64,000 bases of DNA from DATKMK01 sp035541895 (GTDB lineage Bacteria; Desulfobacterota; Binatia; HRBIN30; JACQVA1), in NCBI GenBank assembly GCA_035541895.1, contig DATKMK010000012.1:56200-120199 (forward strand), in the 5' to 3' direction. The position numbers were made by a program, and so were the translations under genes. The notes under the pieces are model-generated. The model was not told the DNA's origin and made no database searches. It saw only the letters and a list, made by a program, of their open reading frames with translations. Positions 7,695 to 16,687 of this stretch are shown in pieces. Each line of letters starts with the position of its first letter. Within the stretch, counting starts at the first letter, position 1.

Positions 7695-9539
7695 TCACGC
7701 CGGCACCGAAGTTCCCATCTGTCGCCGGTGGAGATCGTACAAGTGTGCGTAGACACCTTCTTGCGCCAGCAGTTCGGCGTGCGTCCCCGACTCGACGATG
7801 CGACCTTGATCGAGGACCAAGATGCGATTCGCCATACTGACGGTCGAAAACCGATGCGAGATGATGATCGTCGTGCGCCCCTTGGCGAGTTCGCGAAAAC
7901 GCAGGAACAGCTTGTACTCGGCGCGCGCATCGAGTTCCGAAGTCGGTTCGTCGAGGATCAGCAGCGAGGCGGTGCGTGCGAACGCGCGAGCAATAGCGAT
8001 CGCTTGCCACTGGCCGCCCGACGGATCGTGATCGCCGAAGGTGCGACCGAGCACGGTGTCGTACCCGCGCGGCATCGATTCGATCAGATCGTGCACGCCG
8101 GCGAGCTGAGCGATGCGGTGGACCTCGTCGCGGTCGGCGAGCAGCCGGCGCCAGTCGCCATACGCGATATTGTCCGCCGCGCTGGCTTCGTAGCGGCCGA
8201 AATCCTGAAACACGCAGGCGATCTGGCGGTACAGGTAGTCTGAAGACAGCTCGGCGAGGTCGCAGCCGTCGAGCAGAATGCGGCCGCTGCTCGGCTCGTA
8301 CAGTCGGGCGAGGAGCTTGACGAGCGTGGTCTTGCCGGCGCCGTTCTCACCCACCAGGGCGACGGTTTCGCCCGCTTCGATGTGGAACGACACCGCGGCC
8401 AGCGCCGGTTCCGGCGCGCCGGGATAGGTGAACGAGACATCGCGAAACTCGATCTCGCCGCGCGTGCATTCGGGGACGCGGCGGCCGGTCGCGTGAATCC
8501 GCGGCGTCGCGGCGAAGAACTCCGTGACACCGGCGATGTACAGCGCCTGCTCCATGACGCCGGCGATTGATTGGATGAGCGTTTCGAGCGTGTTGCGCAA
8601 TCGAGTGGTCGCGCCGCCGAAGATCGCGAGATCGCCGACCGTCAAGGTCCCGTGCAGCACCCGCACCGCGACCCGGACGAACATCGCGTAAATCGCGGCC
8701 GTGGCGGCGACCGTGAACACTGCGTTGCCGTTGAACCCGCGCAGATACAGCCAGCGATCCTGATCGCGAAACTCCGCCATGAGCGCGCGGAAGCGGTCGA
8801 TGAGCAGCGGCGCGAGGTCGAGAATCCGGACTTCGCCCACCGAGCCGCGGCTGGTCAGGCGCGAGAGGAAATAGCGCGTCCAGCGGCGCTTGGCGGTGCG
8901 CGAATGCTCGACGGCGTGCTGGCGTTGGGCGAGCCGCCATTGGAAATACAGATAGGGTCCGCCGAACAATCCGGCGACCGCAAACAGCCACGGTTCGATC
9001 GCGATCAAGATCGCCAACAGGGAGGCGATCTGGATGGCGCTGTGCGCAAACGAGAGCGATTCGGTGACGAAGCGAATGACGTGATCGGCGGGAGTCTGAT
9101 TCGCTCGTTGCAACACGTCGTGGAATTGCGGATCGTCGAAATACGCAACATCTAACGCGGCGGCGTGGCGCATGAGGTCGGTCGACACCCGTAAGTTGAC
9201 GTCGTCGCGCAGGCGCTGAGTGCACAGGTTGCTGCCGGCGCGCGTCAACGCGTCGGCGACGGTCAGCACGAAGCCGGCGAGCAGCCACCAGATCAACCCC
9301 TGGAGGTCGGGGCTGTCCTGGCGCATCGACGTGACAGTGGTGTTGACGAGCCCGCGCGCAGTCAACGCCAGTCCAGCCGGGATCACCCCGCGCCCGAGCA
9401 CCAACACGATCGCACTCAGCAACAGCCGCGCGTTGGTCGACCACGCGATGACCAGCGCCCACCGTGCGCTCGACCATAGGCTGCCGGTCGCGACGGACGT
9501 GGCGTCGAGGAGCGGGGGTGTCTGCGTCCCCACGTTCAT
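7695..9539 (-). CDS. ABC exporter half-transporter (fused membrane and ATPase domains)
   Basis: 614 residues. The N-terminal membrane domain (about 20-330) carries several hydrophobic segments such as LLLSAIVLVLG and LIWWLLAGFVLTVADAL. The C-terminal ATPase has Walker A GENGAGKTT, Walker B SLLILDEPTSELDA and the switch His in IISHR. The signature reads DPSGGQ, with Pro instead of the usual Leu. The architecture is that of MsbA-like or peptide/lipid exporters working as dimers in the inner membrane. It is the last gene of the 14116-7695 operon with glycosyltransferases and a kinase and overlaps its upstream neighbour by 4 bases. It probably exports or flips the lipid or glycoconjugate made by the locus. 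Confidence 0.9.
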   Translation of the reverse strand: MNVGTQTPPLLDATSVATGSLWSSARWALVIAWSTNARLLLSAIVLVLGRGVIPAGLALTARGLVNTTVTSMRQDSPDLQGLIWWLLAGFVLTVADALTRAGSNLCTQRLRDDVNLRVSTDLMRHAAALDVAYFDDPQFHDVLQRANQTPADHVIRFVTESLSFAHSAIQIASLLAILIAIEPWLFAVAGLFGGPYLYFQWRLAQRQHAVEHSRTAKRRWTRYFLSRLTSRGSVGEVRILDLAPLLIDRFRALMAEFRDQDRWLYLRGFNGNAVFTVAATAAIYAMFVRVAVRVLHGTLTVGDLAIFGGATTRLRNTLETLIQSIAGVMEQALYIAGVTEFFAATPRIHATGRRVPECTRGEIEFRDVSFTYPGAPEPALAAVSFHIEAGETVALVGENGAGKTTLVKLLARLYEPSSGRILLDGCDLAELSSDYLYRQIACVFQDFGRYEASAADNIAYGDWRRLLADRDEVHRIAQLAGVHDLIESMPRGYDTVLGRTFGDHDPSGGQWQAIAIARAFARTASLLILDEPTSELDARAEYKLFLRFRELAKGRTTIIISHRFSTVSMANRILVLDQGRIVESGTHAELLAQEGVYAHLYDLHRRQMGTSVPA

Positions 9540-10645
9540 AGATGGGACAACGGCGCGGTGTGTACCCCCGTGCGCTCCCGGTAGCGGACGCGCATCGCGG
9601 CGGCCACCGCCTCCGCGAGCTGCCGACTCGCGAGATGCGGGGTAATCTGCGCCAACAATTCTTGGTATCGATTCGTCAGAAAGTACGTGACATCCGACGC
9701 CAGATGCCGAAACGCACGGTCGATGGCGCCGGCGATCGCCTCACCGAATCGCGCCGCCACCCGTGAGATTCGTTCGCCTCTGCGGTCATAGATGACGAGC
9801 GGGATCAGATCTCGGGCCACGAGCTTAGTCGCGCGACGAACGAAGAAACGATCGACGTCCTCGACAGCCAAATCGACAAGCTCGCTCCGGCGGTTAAGGT
9901 CGAGCTTCGTGGGCGCGTTGATGTCGCGAGTCGCATAGTACCGTTCATCGTAGAAGCACCACCGTTCGAAATTCTGTTGATTCGCGATCATGCGCCGGCC
10001 GGATGAAATCATCGGCACACGATGGAACGCAGTCACGCGATTCTCAGACAGCGCCAGCAGCGACAGCGGGAGATCCACCCCGTCGGTGGGCTCCGCGCGC
10101 GCGAGGTAGTTTTGCATCGTCCGGCTCGAAGCGAGGAAACCCTGCCCGCCGACCGTCCACCCGATGTGCTCGATCAGATCGTGCAGGACCGCTTCGTAGG
10201 CACGGTACGCAGCGCTGAACACGAGCAGGTGCTCGAAGCCCGAATACCCGAAGCACGAATAGGAATAGCCGAAATCATCGCCGGCGGTCTCGATGATCTC
10301 GGCGGCGACGCGCAGCCAGTCCGGCCCGCCGTGATAGGCGTCGGCATCGAAGCTGGCGACGAATTCGGCTCCGAAGCGTTCAGCGCAATATGCAACGCCT
10401 GCACGCAGAGCATGGAACTTTCCGACGATCGGCTCGTCGATGCATTGCCATTGGCCCGCGCGCACCTCGTCGCAGTTGCGCACCAGATCGGGCGACCGAT
10501 CGGTCGAGCCATTGTTGACGAAGACGAGCCGGGCGGCGACGTCTCGCTGCGCACGGAATGATTCGATCAACCGCGGAAGGAATCGCTCTTCGTTGTGGAA
10601 CGGGACGATGACGGCGAGACGCGACACGCGGTGACCAACGTTCAT
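9536..10645 (-). CDS. family 2 glycosyltransferase
   Basis: 369 residues beginning MNVGHRVSRLAVIVPFHNEE, the standard GT-A nucleotide-sugar start, then FVNNGSTDRSPDLV and the metal-binding acidic motif in ASFDADAYHGG near residue 120. No membrane segments are evident, so it is a cytoplasmic or peripheral enzyme that moves a sugar from a nucleotide donor to an unknown acceptor. It overlaps the ABC exporter by 4 bases and is 13 bases from the next glycosyltransferase-like gene, so all are probably co-transcribed. Confidence 0.85.
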   Translation of the reverse strand: MNVGHRVSRLAVIVPFHNEERFLPRLIESFRAQRDVAARLVFVNNGSTDRSPDLVRNCDEVRAGQWQCIDEPIVGKFHALRAGVAYCAERFGAEFVASFDADAYHGGPDWLRVAAEIIETAGDDFGYSYSCFGYSGFEHLLVFSAAYRAYEAVLHDLIEHIGWTVGGQGFLASSRTMQNYLARAEPTDGVDLPLSLLALSENRVTAFHRVPMISSGRRMIANQQNFERWCFYDERYYATRDINAPTKLDLNRRSELVDLAVEDVDRFFVRRATKLVARDLIPLVIYDRRGERISRVAARFGEAIAGAIDRAFRHLASDVTYFLTNRYQELLAQITPHLASRQLAEAVAAAMRVRYRERTGVHTAPLSHL

Positions 10646-10658
10646 CGGGGTGGTGCTG

Positions 10659-11684
10659 CTACCGGACCGCGTTCGCTGCGGGGACGCGATTGATCGCGGC
10701 CGTCGTTCCGCCGTCTTCCTGGCGTTCGGCGAAATAGCCGGCGGCCCACGCGTGCATGGCGGGCTTGTCGCTGGCCCATTCCCAACATCCGTTGGCGGCG
10801 GTGCGCAGGTCTCGATCCGGATCGAAAGCGAACGCCGCCAGCTCGCGGTGGCGACTGACGTAACGGCGGTCGGCCCCGTGGCCGTGCCACAAGTGCAGCA
10901 GCGTGCCGGCGGTGTACCCGATTTGCCCGCGCACGTCGGGGTAGATGCGTTCGGACCAGCGAACGAAGTGTTGGGCGTGCGCGCGGTTGTCCGCGAACGC
11001 GCGTTCGATGCACCGCCCGCTCATCGTGCCGGACATCGCATGAGCCATCAGGTGATCGCCGCCGCCGATGATGCACGCGTCGTAGAGTCCGCACTCCCCG
11101 ATGATCTCGCGGCGGATCGCCCAGCCGTAGCCGGTATGACCGTGCTCCGTCATCGCGTTGCTCGCTTGGCCGGGCCGATTCGCGCGCGGCTGATCTCGGC
11201 GCGGCGCAACCCCGGAGCGGGCGCCGAAGCTCGCATAGCCGGCTTCCGAGCCGTCGTCTTCATCGGTGCCGCGAGGGAGCGACACGACGAGATCGAAGGG
11301 CTGTACCACTGGATAACGATCGAGCAGGCGTGAGGTCTCCACCGCCCATGCGGAATTCTCGAACACCACGTCGCAGTCGATCCACGCCACCTTGGTGCAA
11401 TGCGGCGGCAGCTTCGCAAGCGCGATGTTGAGCAGGCGTTCCTTCTGCCACATCACATCGTTGGCGCGGACGTGGAGGACATCGGGTCCCTTCGGCGACG
11501 CGAACGGCGCGTCGCCGAAGGCACATTCGACGATCAGAAGATTGAATCCGCCGGCACCGAAGTGTTCGCGAAAGCGCGCGTAGTTCTGTGCTCGCGAGCG
11601 ATAACCGACGGGATTGAAGTAGGATGTCAGCACCCACAGGTCGGCCGCCGATTCGTAGGTCGGTGTCGCCCGTGTCTTCATCAT
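10659..11684 (-). CDS. glycosyltransferase-like protein (GT-A fold, GT7/GT27-like C-terminal part)
   Basis: 341 residues. Seen: VAWIDCDVVFENSAWA (near 100), which supplies the DxD-type metal site, then HTGYGWAIRREIIGECGLYD and IIGGGDHLMAHA, the galactosyltransferase-like acceptor loop pattern of GT7/GT27 enzymes. A repetitive Arg/Ala-rich stretch near 160-175 is probably a surface loop. Donor and acceptor are unknown. It lies between an HprK-related kinase gene and a GT2 gene in the exporter operon. The start MMKTRATP follows a TGA-rich region 36 bases past the kinase gene stop. Confidence 0.75.
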   Translation of the reverse strand: MMKTRATPTYESAADLWVLTSYFNPVGYRSRAQNYARFREHFGAGGFNLLIVECAFGDAPFASPKGPDVLHVRANDVMWQKERLLNIALAKLPPHCTKVAWIDCDVVFENSAWAVETSRLLDRYPVVQPFDLVVSLPRGTDEDDGSEAGYASFGARSGVAPRRDQPRANRPGQASNAMTEHGHTGYGWAIRREIIGECGLYDACIIGGGDHLMAHAMSGTMSGRCIERAFADNRAHAQHFVRWSERIYPDVRGQIGYTAGTLLHLWHGHGADRRYVSRHRELAAFAFDPDRDLRTAANGCWEWASDKPAMHAWAAGYFAERQEDGGTTAAINRVPAANAVR

Positions 11685-11720
11685 TCCCTCGTCACCCTCG
11701 CCCCGACCACGTCGCTCGCA

Positions 11721-12869
11721 TCAGGCCGCCAGCAGCTGATCGAGCATCTCGCCCGCCAATTCGTGGCGCTCGTAGGCGTTCAGTCCGAGTGCGCATTCCA
11801 CGCAGCGAACCTGCGCGGTCAGCCGCGCGCACAAACCAGCGAGGGCGGCTTCGTCCGGGAGCGGCGGATCACCGGGGACGGTCAACACATCCGAATGCTT
11901 GCGCCATGATCCGGCGCCGAACAGCGCGACGCGCAGGCGCTCGGCTGCGACTGCCGGGTCGAGCGCCGCTATGTGCACCATGCCGGGTTCACCGGTGATG
12001 CGCGGGAACACCAACACGGCGAGCGGGGATTCGGCGATTGCTTGGACGCCGAGCACCGCACGAAATTGCGCCGGGGTGATGCCGTAGCGTTTGTCGCGCC
12101 AGGGCTCAATCGATCCGGGGGGCCGTTGCGCGGCTTCGGTCAACGTCAAGCGCGCATGATAGCCGCTGGCGAGCAGCACCTCGCTCGCGCCGGGGAGCAT
12201 CTCGAGCGTACGCGGTCGCAAGGTCACCACCGTCGGCATGCCGCGGAGCGTTGGGGGCACGCCGTCGAAGCAGACCAACGCCCGGTCGTTGGTTACGTAG
12301 CGCGCCGACGGATGGCGGAGCAAATGCATCAGCAGGGTGGTCTTTCCGGCGGCGCGTTTGCCGGCGATGATCATCCCACATCCATTGATGGCCAATGCCG
12401 ACGCATGCAGGAACAAGCCGCCCGCCGCCTGCGTGTGATTCATCGCCAGCTCGCGCACCACGCGCATCGTCGCCTGCCGCGCTCCGAGATTGCCGCAGCG
12501 CGTGAGCACGGTGATCGTCCGGTGGTCGGTGTTCATCGACAGGAAGACGTCGAACTTCGGGTCGAAGACCGTCGTGCCGCCCTCCGAGGCGTTCCATGCC
12601 GGCAACCGAATGACCTTACTGTCGAGCGCGAAACACTCCAGATCGACCGCCGGATGCTGGGGCCCGCGCGCGTGGGTCGCGTCAAACGCGGCGTCGTCTT
12701 CGCGCAGCGATACGCGACACGCCGCTGTTCCGCCCGATCGCACCGTGAAGTTGGGCGTCAGAAATTCTTCCAACCAGGCCAGATGACTGGGCGGAGCGTC
12801 CAGCCACACCTGAAGATCGCCGTAGCGAAAGCCGGCGCCGCGGCTGGTGCTCACCGAGTCGGCGGACAA
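11721..12869 (-). CDS. HprK-related P-loop kinase
   Basis: 382 residues. The central segment FLHASALAINGCGMIIAG leads into Walker A GKRAAGKTT (170-178), followed by YVTNDRALVCFDG, which resembles the HPr kinase/phosphorylase core. There is no HprK N-terminal domain and no HPr gene nearby. Members of this HprK-like family are linked to specialised metabolite loci; the one with known function phosphorylates a lasso-peptide precursor (from memory). Here its substrate could be a lipid, sugar or peptide of the pathway; none can be named from sequence. It lies between the ThiH-like radical SAM gene and two glycosyltransferase genes, on the same strand. Confidence 0.75.
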   Translation of the reverse strand: MSADSVSTSRGAGFRYGDLQVWLDAPPSHLAWLEEFLTPNFTVRSGGTAACRVSLREDDAAFDATHARGPQHPAVDLECFALDSKVIRLPAWNASEGGTTVFDPKFDVFLSMNTDHRTITVLTRCGNLGARQATMRVVRELAMNHTQAAGGLFLHASALAINGCGMIIAGKRAAGKTTLLMHLLRHPSARYVTNDRALVCFDGVPPTLRGMPTVVTLRPRTLEMLPGASEVLLASGYHARLTLTEAAQRPPGSIEPWRDKRYGITPAQFRAVLGVQAIAESPLAVLVFPRITGEPGMVHIAALDPAVAAERLRVALFGAGSWRKHSDVLTVPGDPPLPDEAALAGLCARLTAQVRCVECALGLNAYERHELAGEMLDQLLAA

Positions 12870-12946
12870 ATTCCCTCCCGTCTGCTCGACCTACCTCCCA
12901 AAAGCACGGCGAGAAGGCAAGGGGCCGCGCGCGTTGTACGCAATGA

Positions 12947-14116
12947 CTACGCGGACGTTTGGGGCGGGTGAAAGTTCTGAATGACGCGGCCGGGCCGCGC
13001 ATGTTCGCGCAAGATCTCTTCGAACGGCCGCTGATCAATCACCTCGAATTGACTGGTCTCCAGGGGGAAACGCGCGCCTGTCATGGTGTACGGCGCCACC
13101 GCGGCGGAACCCGCGGACAACACCGTGACGATCGGCACCAGTTTATGTTGGATCGCCGAATCCTCGCGCGTCGTGACGACGATCTTACACGTCGGCAAGC
13201 CGATCGACAGCAGCGACACGAGACGCACGAAGTCGGCGTCACGCACGCCGCCCTGGCTCCGGCCGCCCGCAGTCTGCCGCAAACGCGGTACCGAGAGGTA
13301 CACTTCCATCCCGCGCGCTACCAGGTGCTGCGCGTGCAGCGCCAACGCGGTCAGCTCGAACGCCACATCGGGATTGAGCCCGACGAGAATGCCGGGATTG
13401 GCGACGCGCAGGCCGGCGCGGAAGCTGCGATCGAAATTGGCGAGCCGACGATCGTAGTCGGCCCGGGGGTTGTCGGGATCGGTCCCCATGAACTTGGCGT
13501 AGCACGCGCGCGAGTACGTTTCCTGAAACGTGCACATCGTGAGCTTCGGCACCACGCGGCCGTCGTGATGGCGCTCGATTCCGTCGAGCAAGGTGTCGAA
13601 CTCATCGTCATCGATCGATCCGACATTGATCAAGGTGTGCGCGAACTCCATCGCCTCGGTCAGGTGCAACGCGCGATTGACGTAGTGCAGTGCCCACGGG
13701 CGATTGGCGCGGCGATATTCGCCGGTGAGCAACGACACGGCGTGCATGCCGCGCGCGCGCAGGAGTTGCAATTGCATTTCGACGTCGGCCATGTCGGCCG
13801 TCTGGCGCACCAGCGTCCGGTTGTCGCGCCGCATTCCGCACATGCGGCATTCGGCGTCGCAGGTGTTGGTCATGTAGAGCGGGGAAAACGTTTCGAGTTG
13901 CGCCGGATGCCGTCGGCGAACGTCGAGGGCCACGTCGTACAAGAGCTCGGTGTCGACGTTCGGAGCGCTCCACAACAAGGCGATGTCGTCCGGACCCAGG
14001 CCGTGGCCGTCGCGTGCCCGCGCGAGTGCGTCCTCGATCGCACCGGTGTGCGCCTGATTGCGTGCGCGCTGCAGTCGCTGTTCGAGATCGACGGCGTCGA
14101 GTGAGAACTCCCTCAT
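12947..14116 (-). CDS. ThiH/HydG-like radical SAM enzyme
   Basis: 389 residues. The iron-sulphur site is Cys86, Cys90 and Cys93 in MTNTCDAECRMCGMRRDN. The C-terminal part VTVLSAGSAAVAPYTMTG followed by SQFEVIDQRPFEEI matches the end of ThiH/HydG (the BATS region). Known family members cleave aromatic amino acids: ThiH and HydG cleave tyrosine and NosL acts on tryptophan. No thiamine or hydrogenase genes are nearby, so a role in the surrounding lipid/polyketide locus is inferred, perhaps supplying an aromatic or one-carbon fragment. It heads the minus-strand operon to the ABC exporter. A divergent 100-base gap with an inverted repeat separates it from the deacetylase operon. Confidence 0.82.
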   Translation of the reverse strand: MREFSLDAVDLEQRLQRARNQAHTGAIEDALARARDGHGLGPDDIALLWSAPNVDTELLYDVALDVRRRHPAQLETFSPLYMTNTCDAECRMCGMRRDNRTLVRQTADMADVEMQLQLLRARGMHAVSLLTGEYRRANRPWALHYVNRALHLTEAMEFAHTLINVGSIDDDEFDTLLDGIERHHDGRVVPKLTMCTFQETYSRACYAKFMGTDPDNPRADYDRRLANFDRSFRAGLRVANPGILVGLNPDVAFELTALALHAQHLVARGMEVYLSVPRLRQTAGGRSQGGVRDADFVRLVSLLSIGLPTCKIVVTTREDSAIQHKLVPIVTVLSAGSAAVAPYTMTGARFPLETSQFEVIDQRPFEEILREHARPGRVIQNFHPPQTSA

Positions 14117-14146
14117 CAGGTTTGTCTACCGTAGCGCCGCCGTCTT

Positions 14147-14180
14147 CGTCAACGTGAGTTTGACCGGTGTTCCGTTGACG
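14147..14180. promoter_or_regulatory. inverted repeat in divergent promoter region
   Basis: CGTCAACG (14147-14154) and CGTTGACG (14173-14180) are perfect 8-base inverted arms separated by 18 bases. They lie midway between the divergent starts at 14116 and 14217. The right arm contains TTGACG (14175-14180), a plausible -35 box with a poor -10 (TACGCA) 17 bases later. No T-run follows, so a shared operator is more likely than a terminator. Confidence 0.35.
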
Positions 14181-14216
14181 CTTGTCATTGCCTGAGTTAC
14201 GCACGTCTGCACCGAC

Positions 14217-15050
14217 ATGTTGTTTTCCCCCGGTAACATCGGACCGCCTCGACATGCGCTGAGCGTCGACGTCGAAGACTGGTACCACGACGGCGGTCAG
14301 CTCGTGGGCGACCGCTCGATGCAGCGGGTCGAAGGCAACACGTCGCGGCTGTTGGAACTGTTCGCCGCCGTCGATGCGCGCGCGACCTTTTTTTTTCTCG
14401 GTGAGGTCGCCGAGCAATTTCCCGCGCTCGTGCGCCAGGTGGCGGAAGCTGGGCATGAGGTCGGCAGTCACGGCTACCGACATCGCCCCGTCTCCACCAT
14501 GCTGCGACAGGAGTTCCGTGACGACGTGACGCGATCGCTGCGGCTGCTCGAAGATCTCACGGGCCGGCCGGTGTCCGGCTATCGTGCGCCGTACTTTTCG
14601 ATCAAAGCGGGCGTGCGCTGGCCGATCGAGGCCTTGGCGGAGCTGGGCCTGCGATACGATTCGAGCGTCCTCGCGATCGATCGGCCGCCGGGATTGGAAC
14701 TGGTGTGTTCGCGTGCCCCGTTCCGTCACCCGAACGGGTTGTGGGAAGTTCCGGTCGGCGTCTTGCGCATGCTGCTGTTCTGGCACTTGCCGCTTGCCAG
14801 CGGCTCGGGCTTGCGGCTGTTGCCGCCGCGGTTGTTTTGGCGCTGCTTGACTCAATTCGAACGCGAGATAGGGGCGGCGGCGTTCTACCTGCATCCGTGG
14901 GAACTGGACGCCCACTCGCCCGTGGGGCGCGGCCCCGGCCGCTGGGTCCTGCGGGTCGGGCGCACCCGCTTGCCGCGTCGTTTGGCTGTTTTGCTGCGCG
15001 CCCGTGCGTTCGTGCCGATCATCGAGGCGTTCGCGCAGGTGCGGCCATGA
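14217..15050 (+). CDS. polysaccharide deacetylase (NodB fold, XrtA/PEP-CTERM-locus type)
   Basis: 277 residues, close to the usual 270-290. Carbohydrate esterase 4 motifs in order: LSVDVEDWYHDGG (catalytic acids), GSHGYRHR (metal His pair), SGYRAPYFSI and AFYLHPWELD. The VDVEDWY start is typical of the subfamily found beside exosortase loci, although no exosortase is in this window. It would remove N-acetyl groups from a sugar of an exported glycan or glycolipid. It is the first gene of a tightly coupled plus-strand operon, with a 4-base overlap to the next gene. A nine-T homopolymer at about 14389 is coding (Phe-Phe-Phe). Confidence 0.9.
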   Translation: MLFSPGNIGPPRHALSVDVEDWYHDGGQLVGDRSMQRVEGNTSRLLELFAAVDARATFFFLGEVAEQFPALVRQVAEAGHEVGSHGYRHRPVSTMLRQEFRDDVTRSLRLLEDLTGRPVSGYRAPYFSIKAGVRWPIEALAELGLRYDSSVLAIDRPPGLELVCSRAPFRHPNGLWEVPVGVLRMLLFWHLPLASGSGLRLLPPRLFWRCLTQFEREIGAAAFYLHPWELDAHSPVGRGPGRWVLRVGRTRLPRRLAVLLRARAFVPIIEAFAQVRP

Positions 15051-16057
15051 CGAAGTGGCGCGCGCCGATCCTGTTGGGCGCCGTCGGCATCGCGGCGCTC
15101 GGCTGGATGGGCTGGCAATTCGGCCTGAGCGAGTTGACGGATACGCTGCGGCGCGTGTCGCTGCCGAGCGTGCTGCTCTATCTGATGTTGGGTGCGGCGG
15201 CGGTGACGAGTCACAGCCTGCGCTGGCAGCTCATCATGCGAGCGCTCGGGAAGCACGTGCCGTTTGCCCGCTTGGTGTACGCGCGCCTGGCCGGGGACGC
15301 GGTGGGCGCGCTGGTCCCATCGGGGAAGCTGGCCGGCGAGCCGGTGCGCGTCGCGTTGGTGCGTGCCGAGGGGATTGCCGGCGCCGAAGCCGGCGCCGGG
15401 GTCTCGATCGACCGGCTGCTTGAAGTCATCAGCAACATGCTCTGCTTCATGCTCTACGTTTCGATCTTCTCGCTGTCGCGCATGGGCTCGGCGCAGATCG
15501 AGTCGGTCGCCGTCGCGGTGATGCTGGCGCTCTTGGTGGCATTGAGCGTGCCGTTGATATTGCTGCGCCGCGGCATCTCTCCGTTCTCGTTGTTGTACAG
15601 TGACCTCGCACAGCGGTGGCTGCGACCGCTCGCGCCGTGGCTGGGCACGCTGCGGACCATCGAGCTGCACCTGCAGCGATTCTTTCGCGAGCACGCGGCG
15701 GCGTTCGTGATCGGACTCGCTGGAGCACTCGCAACCGAGGCGTTGGTGGTGTGCCAATATTGGGTGTTGCTCGCGGCGTTTGGCCTCCGGCTCGACTTGC
15801 CGACGTTGTTGCTGGCACTGGTCGGAACCGGATTCGCGCGCTCGGTGCCGGCCCCGGCGGGTCTCGGGGCGCTCGAAGCGAGTCAAGTGAGCGTGTTGGC
15901 GCTCGCGCAGGGCCGTCCGGATGTCGGCTTCGTCGTCGGCATTGTCATGCGATTGCACGAGACCCTGTGGATCGCGATCGGGTTGGCGGCGCTGGCGGCA
16001 CGCGGAAAGTGGTCGACGGCGGGCGCCGCAGATGTTGCCGGGAAGGTGGCGGCGTGA
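15047..16057 (+). CDS. UPF0104/AglD-like multi-spanning membrane protein (putative flippase)
   Basis: 336 residues from the ATG that overlaps the deacetylase stop (ATGA); the open frame upstream lies inside that gene and is rejected. About eight hydrophobic segments are seen, for example PILLGAVGIAALGWMGW and SVLLYLMLGAAAV. The family signatures include LVPSGKLAGEPVRVALV and SVPAPAGLGALEASQ. Relatives include lysylphosphatidylglycerol synthase membrane domains and AglD-type proteins, proposed to flip or modify lipid-linked molecules in the inner membrane. Context suggests handling of the glycolipid product. Confidence 0.82.
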   Translation: MTKWRAPILLGAVGIAALGWMGWQFGLSELTDTLRRVSLPSVLLYLMLGAAAVTSHSLRWQLIMRALGKHVPFARLVYARLAGDAVGALVPSGKLAGEPVRVALVRAEGIAGAEAGAGVSIDRLLEVISNMLCFMLYVSIFSLSRMGSAQIESVAVAVMLALLVALSVPLILLRRGISPFSLLYSDLAQRWLRPLAPWLGTLRTIELHLQRFFREHAAAFVIGLAGALATEALVVCQYWVLLAAFGLRLDLPTLLLALVGTGFARSVPAPAGLGALEASQVSVLALAQGRPDVGFVVGIVMRLHETLWIAIGLAALAARGKWSTAGAADVAGKVAA

Positions 16058-16611
16058 ATCGCGGAGTCGTGCTGGCGATCGTGTTCTCGGTCGGCTGGTT
16101 GCCGCTGCATCTGTTTCGCGCCGAAAGCGTGAGTGCCGCGTTGCCGTTTTACCGCCCGCGAGAACGTCGCTGGGTGCACGCGATCATCGCGTTGTTGATC
16201 GTGCACGTGAGCGCCGCGTGTCTCACGTTGACGTTGCGGGCGCCGCCACCGCTCAGCCGCTGTGTGTTGGCCGCAACGACGTTCGTCGCGGGCATCGGCT
16301 TTTGGCTGTGGGGGCGAGTCTTGATCGGACCGCTGCGCACGCCGCGCTTGCCGAACGAGCCGCCGCACGCGCTGCGCTGCGACGGCGCCTTCGGATGGGT
16401 GCGACATCCGCTCTACTTCGGCGTGTTGGTGGCGGCGAGCGCGCCGCTGATTGCGACGCTGCGAGTCGAGATCGCCGTCACGTTTGTGCTTGCCGCGATT
16501 GCCGTGGTCGCGCGTGCTCAGCAGGAGGAACATCGGCTGCGCGCGCAACTCGGCGCGCAATACGATGCCTACTGCGCCCAAGTGAAGCGGCTGATTCCGT
16601 TCGTGTGGTAA
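16054..16611 (+). CDS. isoprenylcysteine carboxyl methyltransferase-like membrane protein (ICMT/PEMT family)
   Basis: 185 residues from GTG 16054, overlapping the previous stop (GTGA). Four to five hydrophobic segments and the family C-terminal signature are seen: GWVRHPLYFGVLVA, then a Glu-Glu pair in AQQEEHRLRAQLG and YDAYCAQVKRLIPF. Bacterial members are SAM-dependent methyltransferases of lipids or small molecules in the membrane, and most are uncharacterised. Eukaryotic ICMT methylates prenyl-cysteine carboxylates. A methyl-ester cap on a polyenoic acid or lipid would fit the locus but is only an inference. Confidence 0.8.
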   Translation: MNRGVVLAIVFSVGWLPLHLFRAESVSAALPFYRPRERRWVHAIIALLIVHVSAACLTLTLRAPPPLSRCVLAATTFVAGIGFWLWGRVLIGPLRTPRLPNEPPHALRCDGAFGWVRHPLYFGVLVAASAPLIATLRVEIAVTFVLAAIAVVARAQQEEHRLRAQLGAQYDAYCAQVKRLIPFVW

Positions 16612-16687
16612 GTGATACCGCAACACTCCGTTGCGATCGCGAAATCGCCCTTGCCGGAGGGCGGGACACTCAGGTAGCGTGGGGCGC

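Noticed and set aside
14385..14400. T-run as a terminator
   Set aside because: It is inside the deacetylase coding region (Phe-Phe-Phe) with no stem before it.
14705..15046. Longer start for the AglD-like membrane protein
   Set aside because: The extension lies in the deacetylase gene in another frame; ATG 15047 overlaps that gene's stop like its neighbours.
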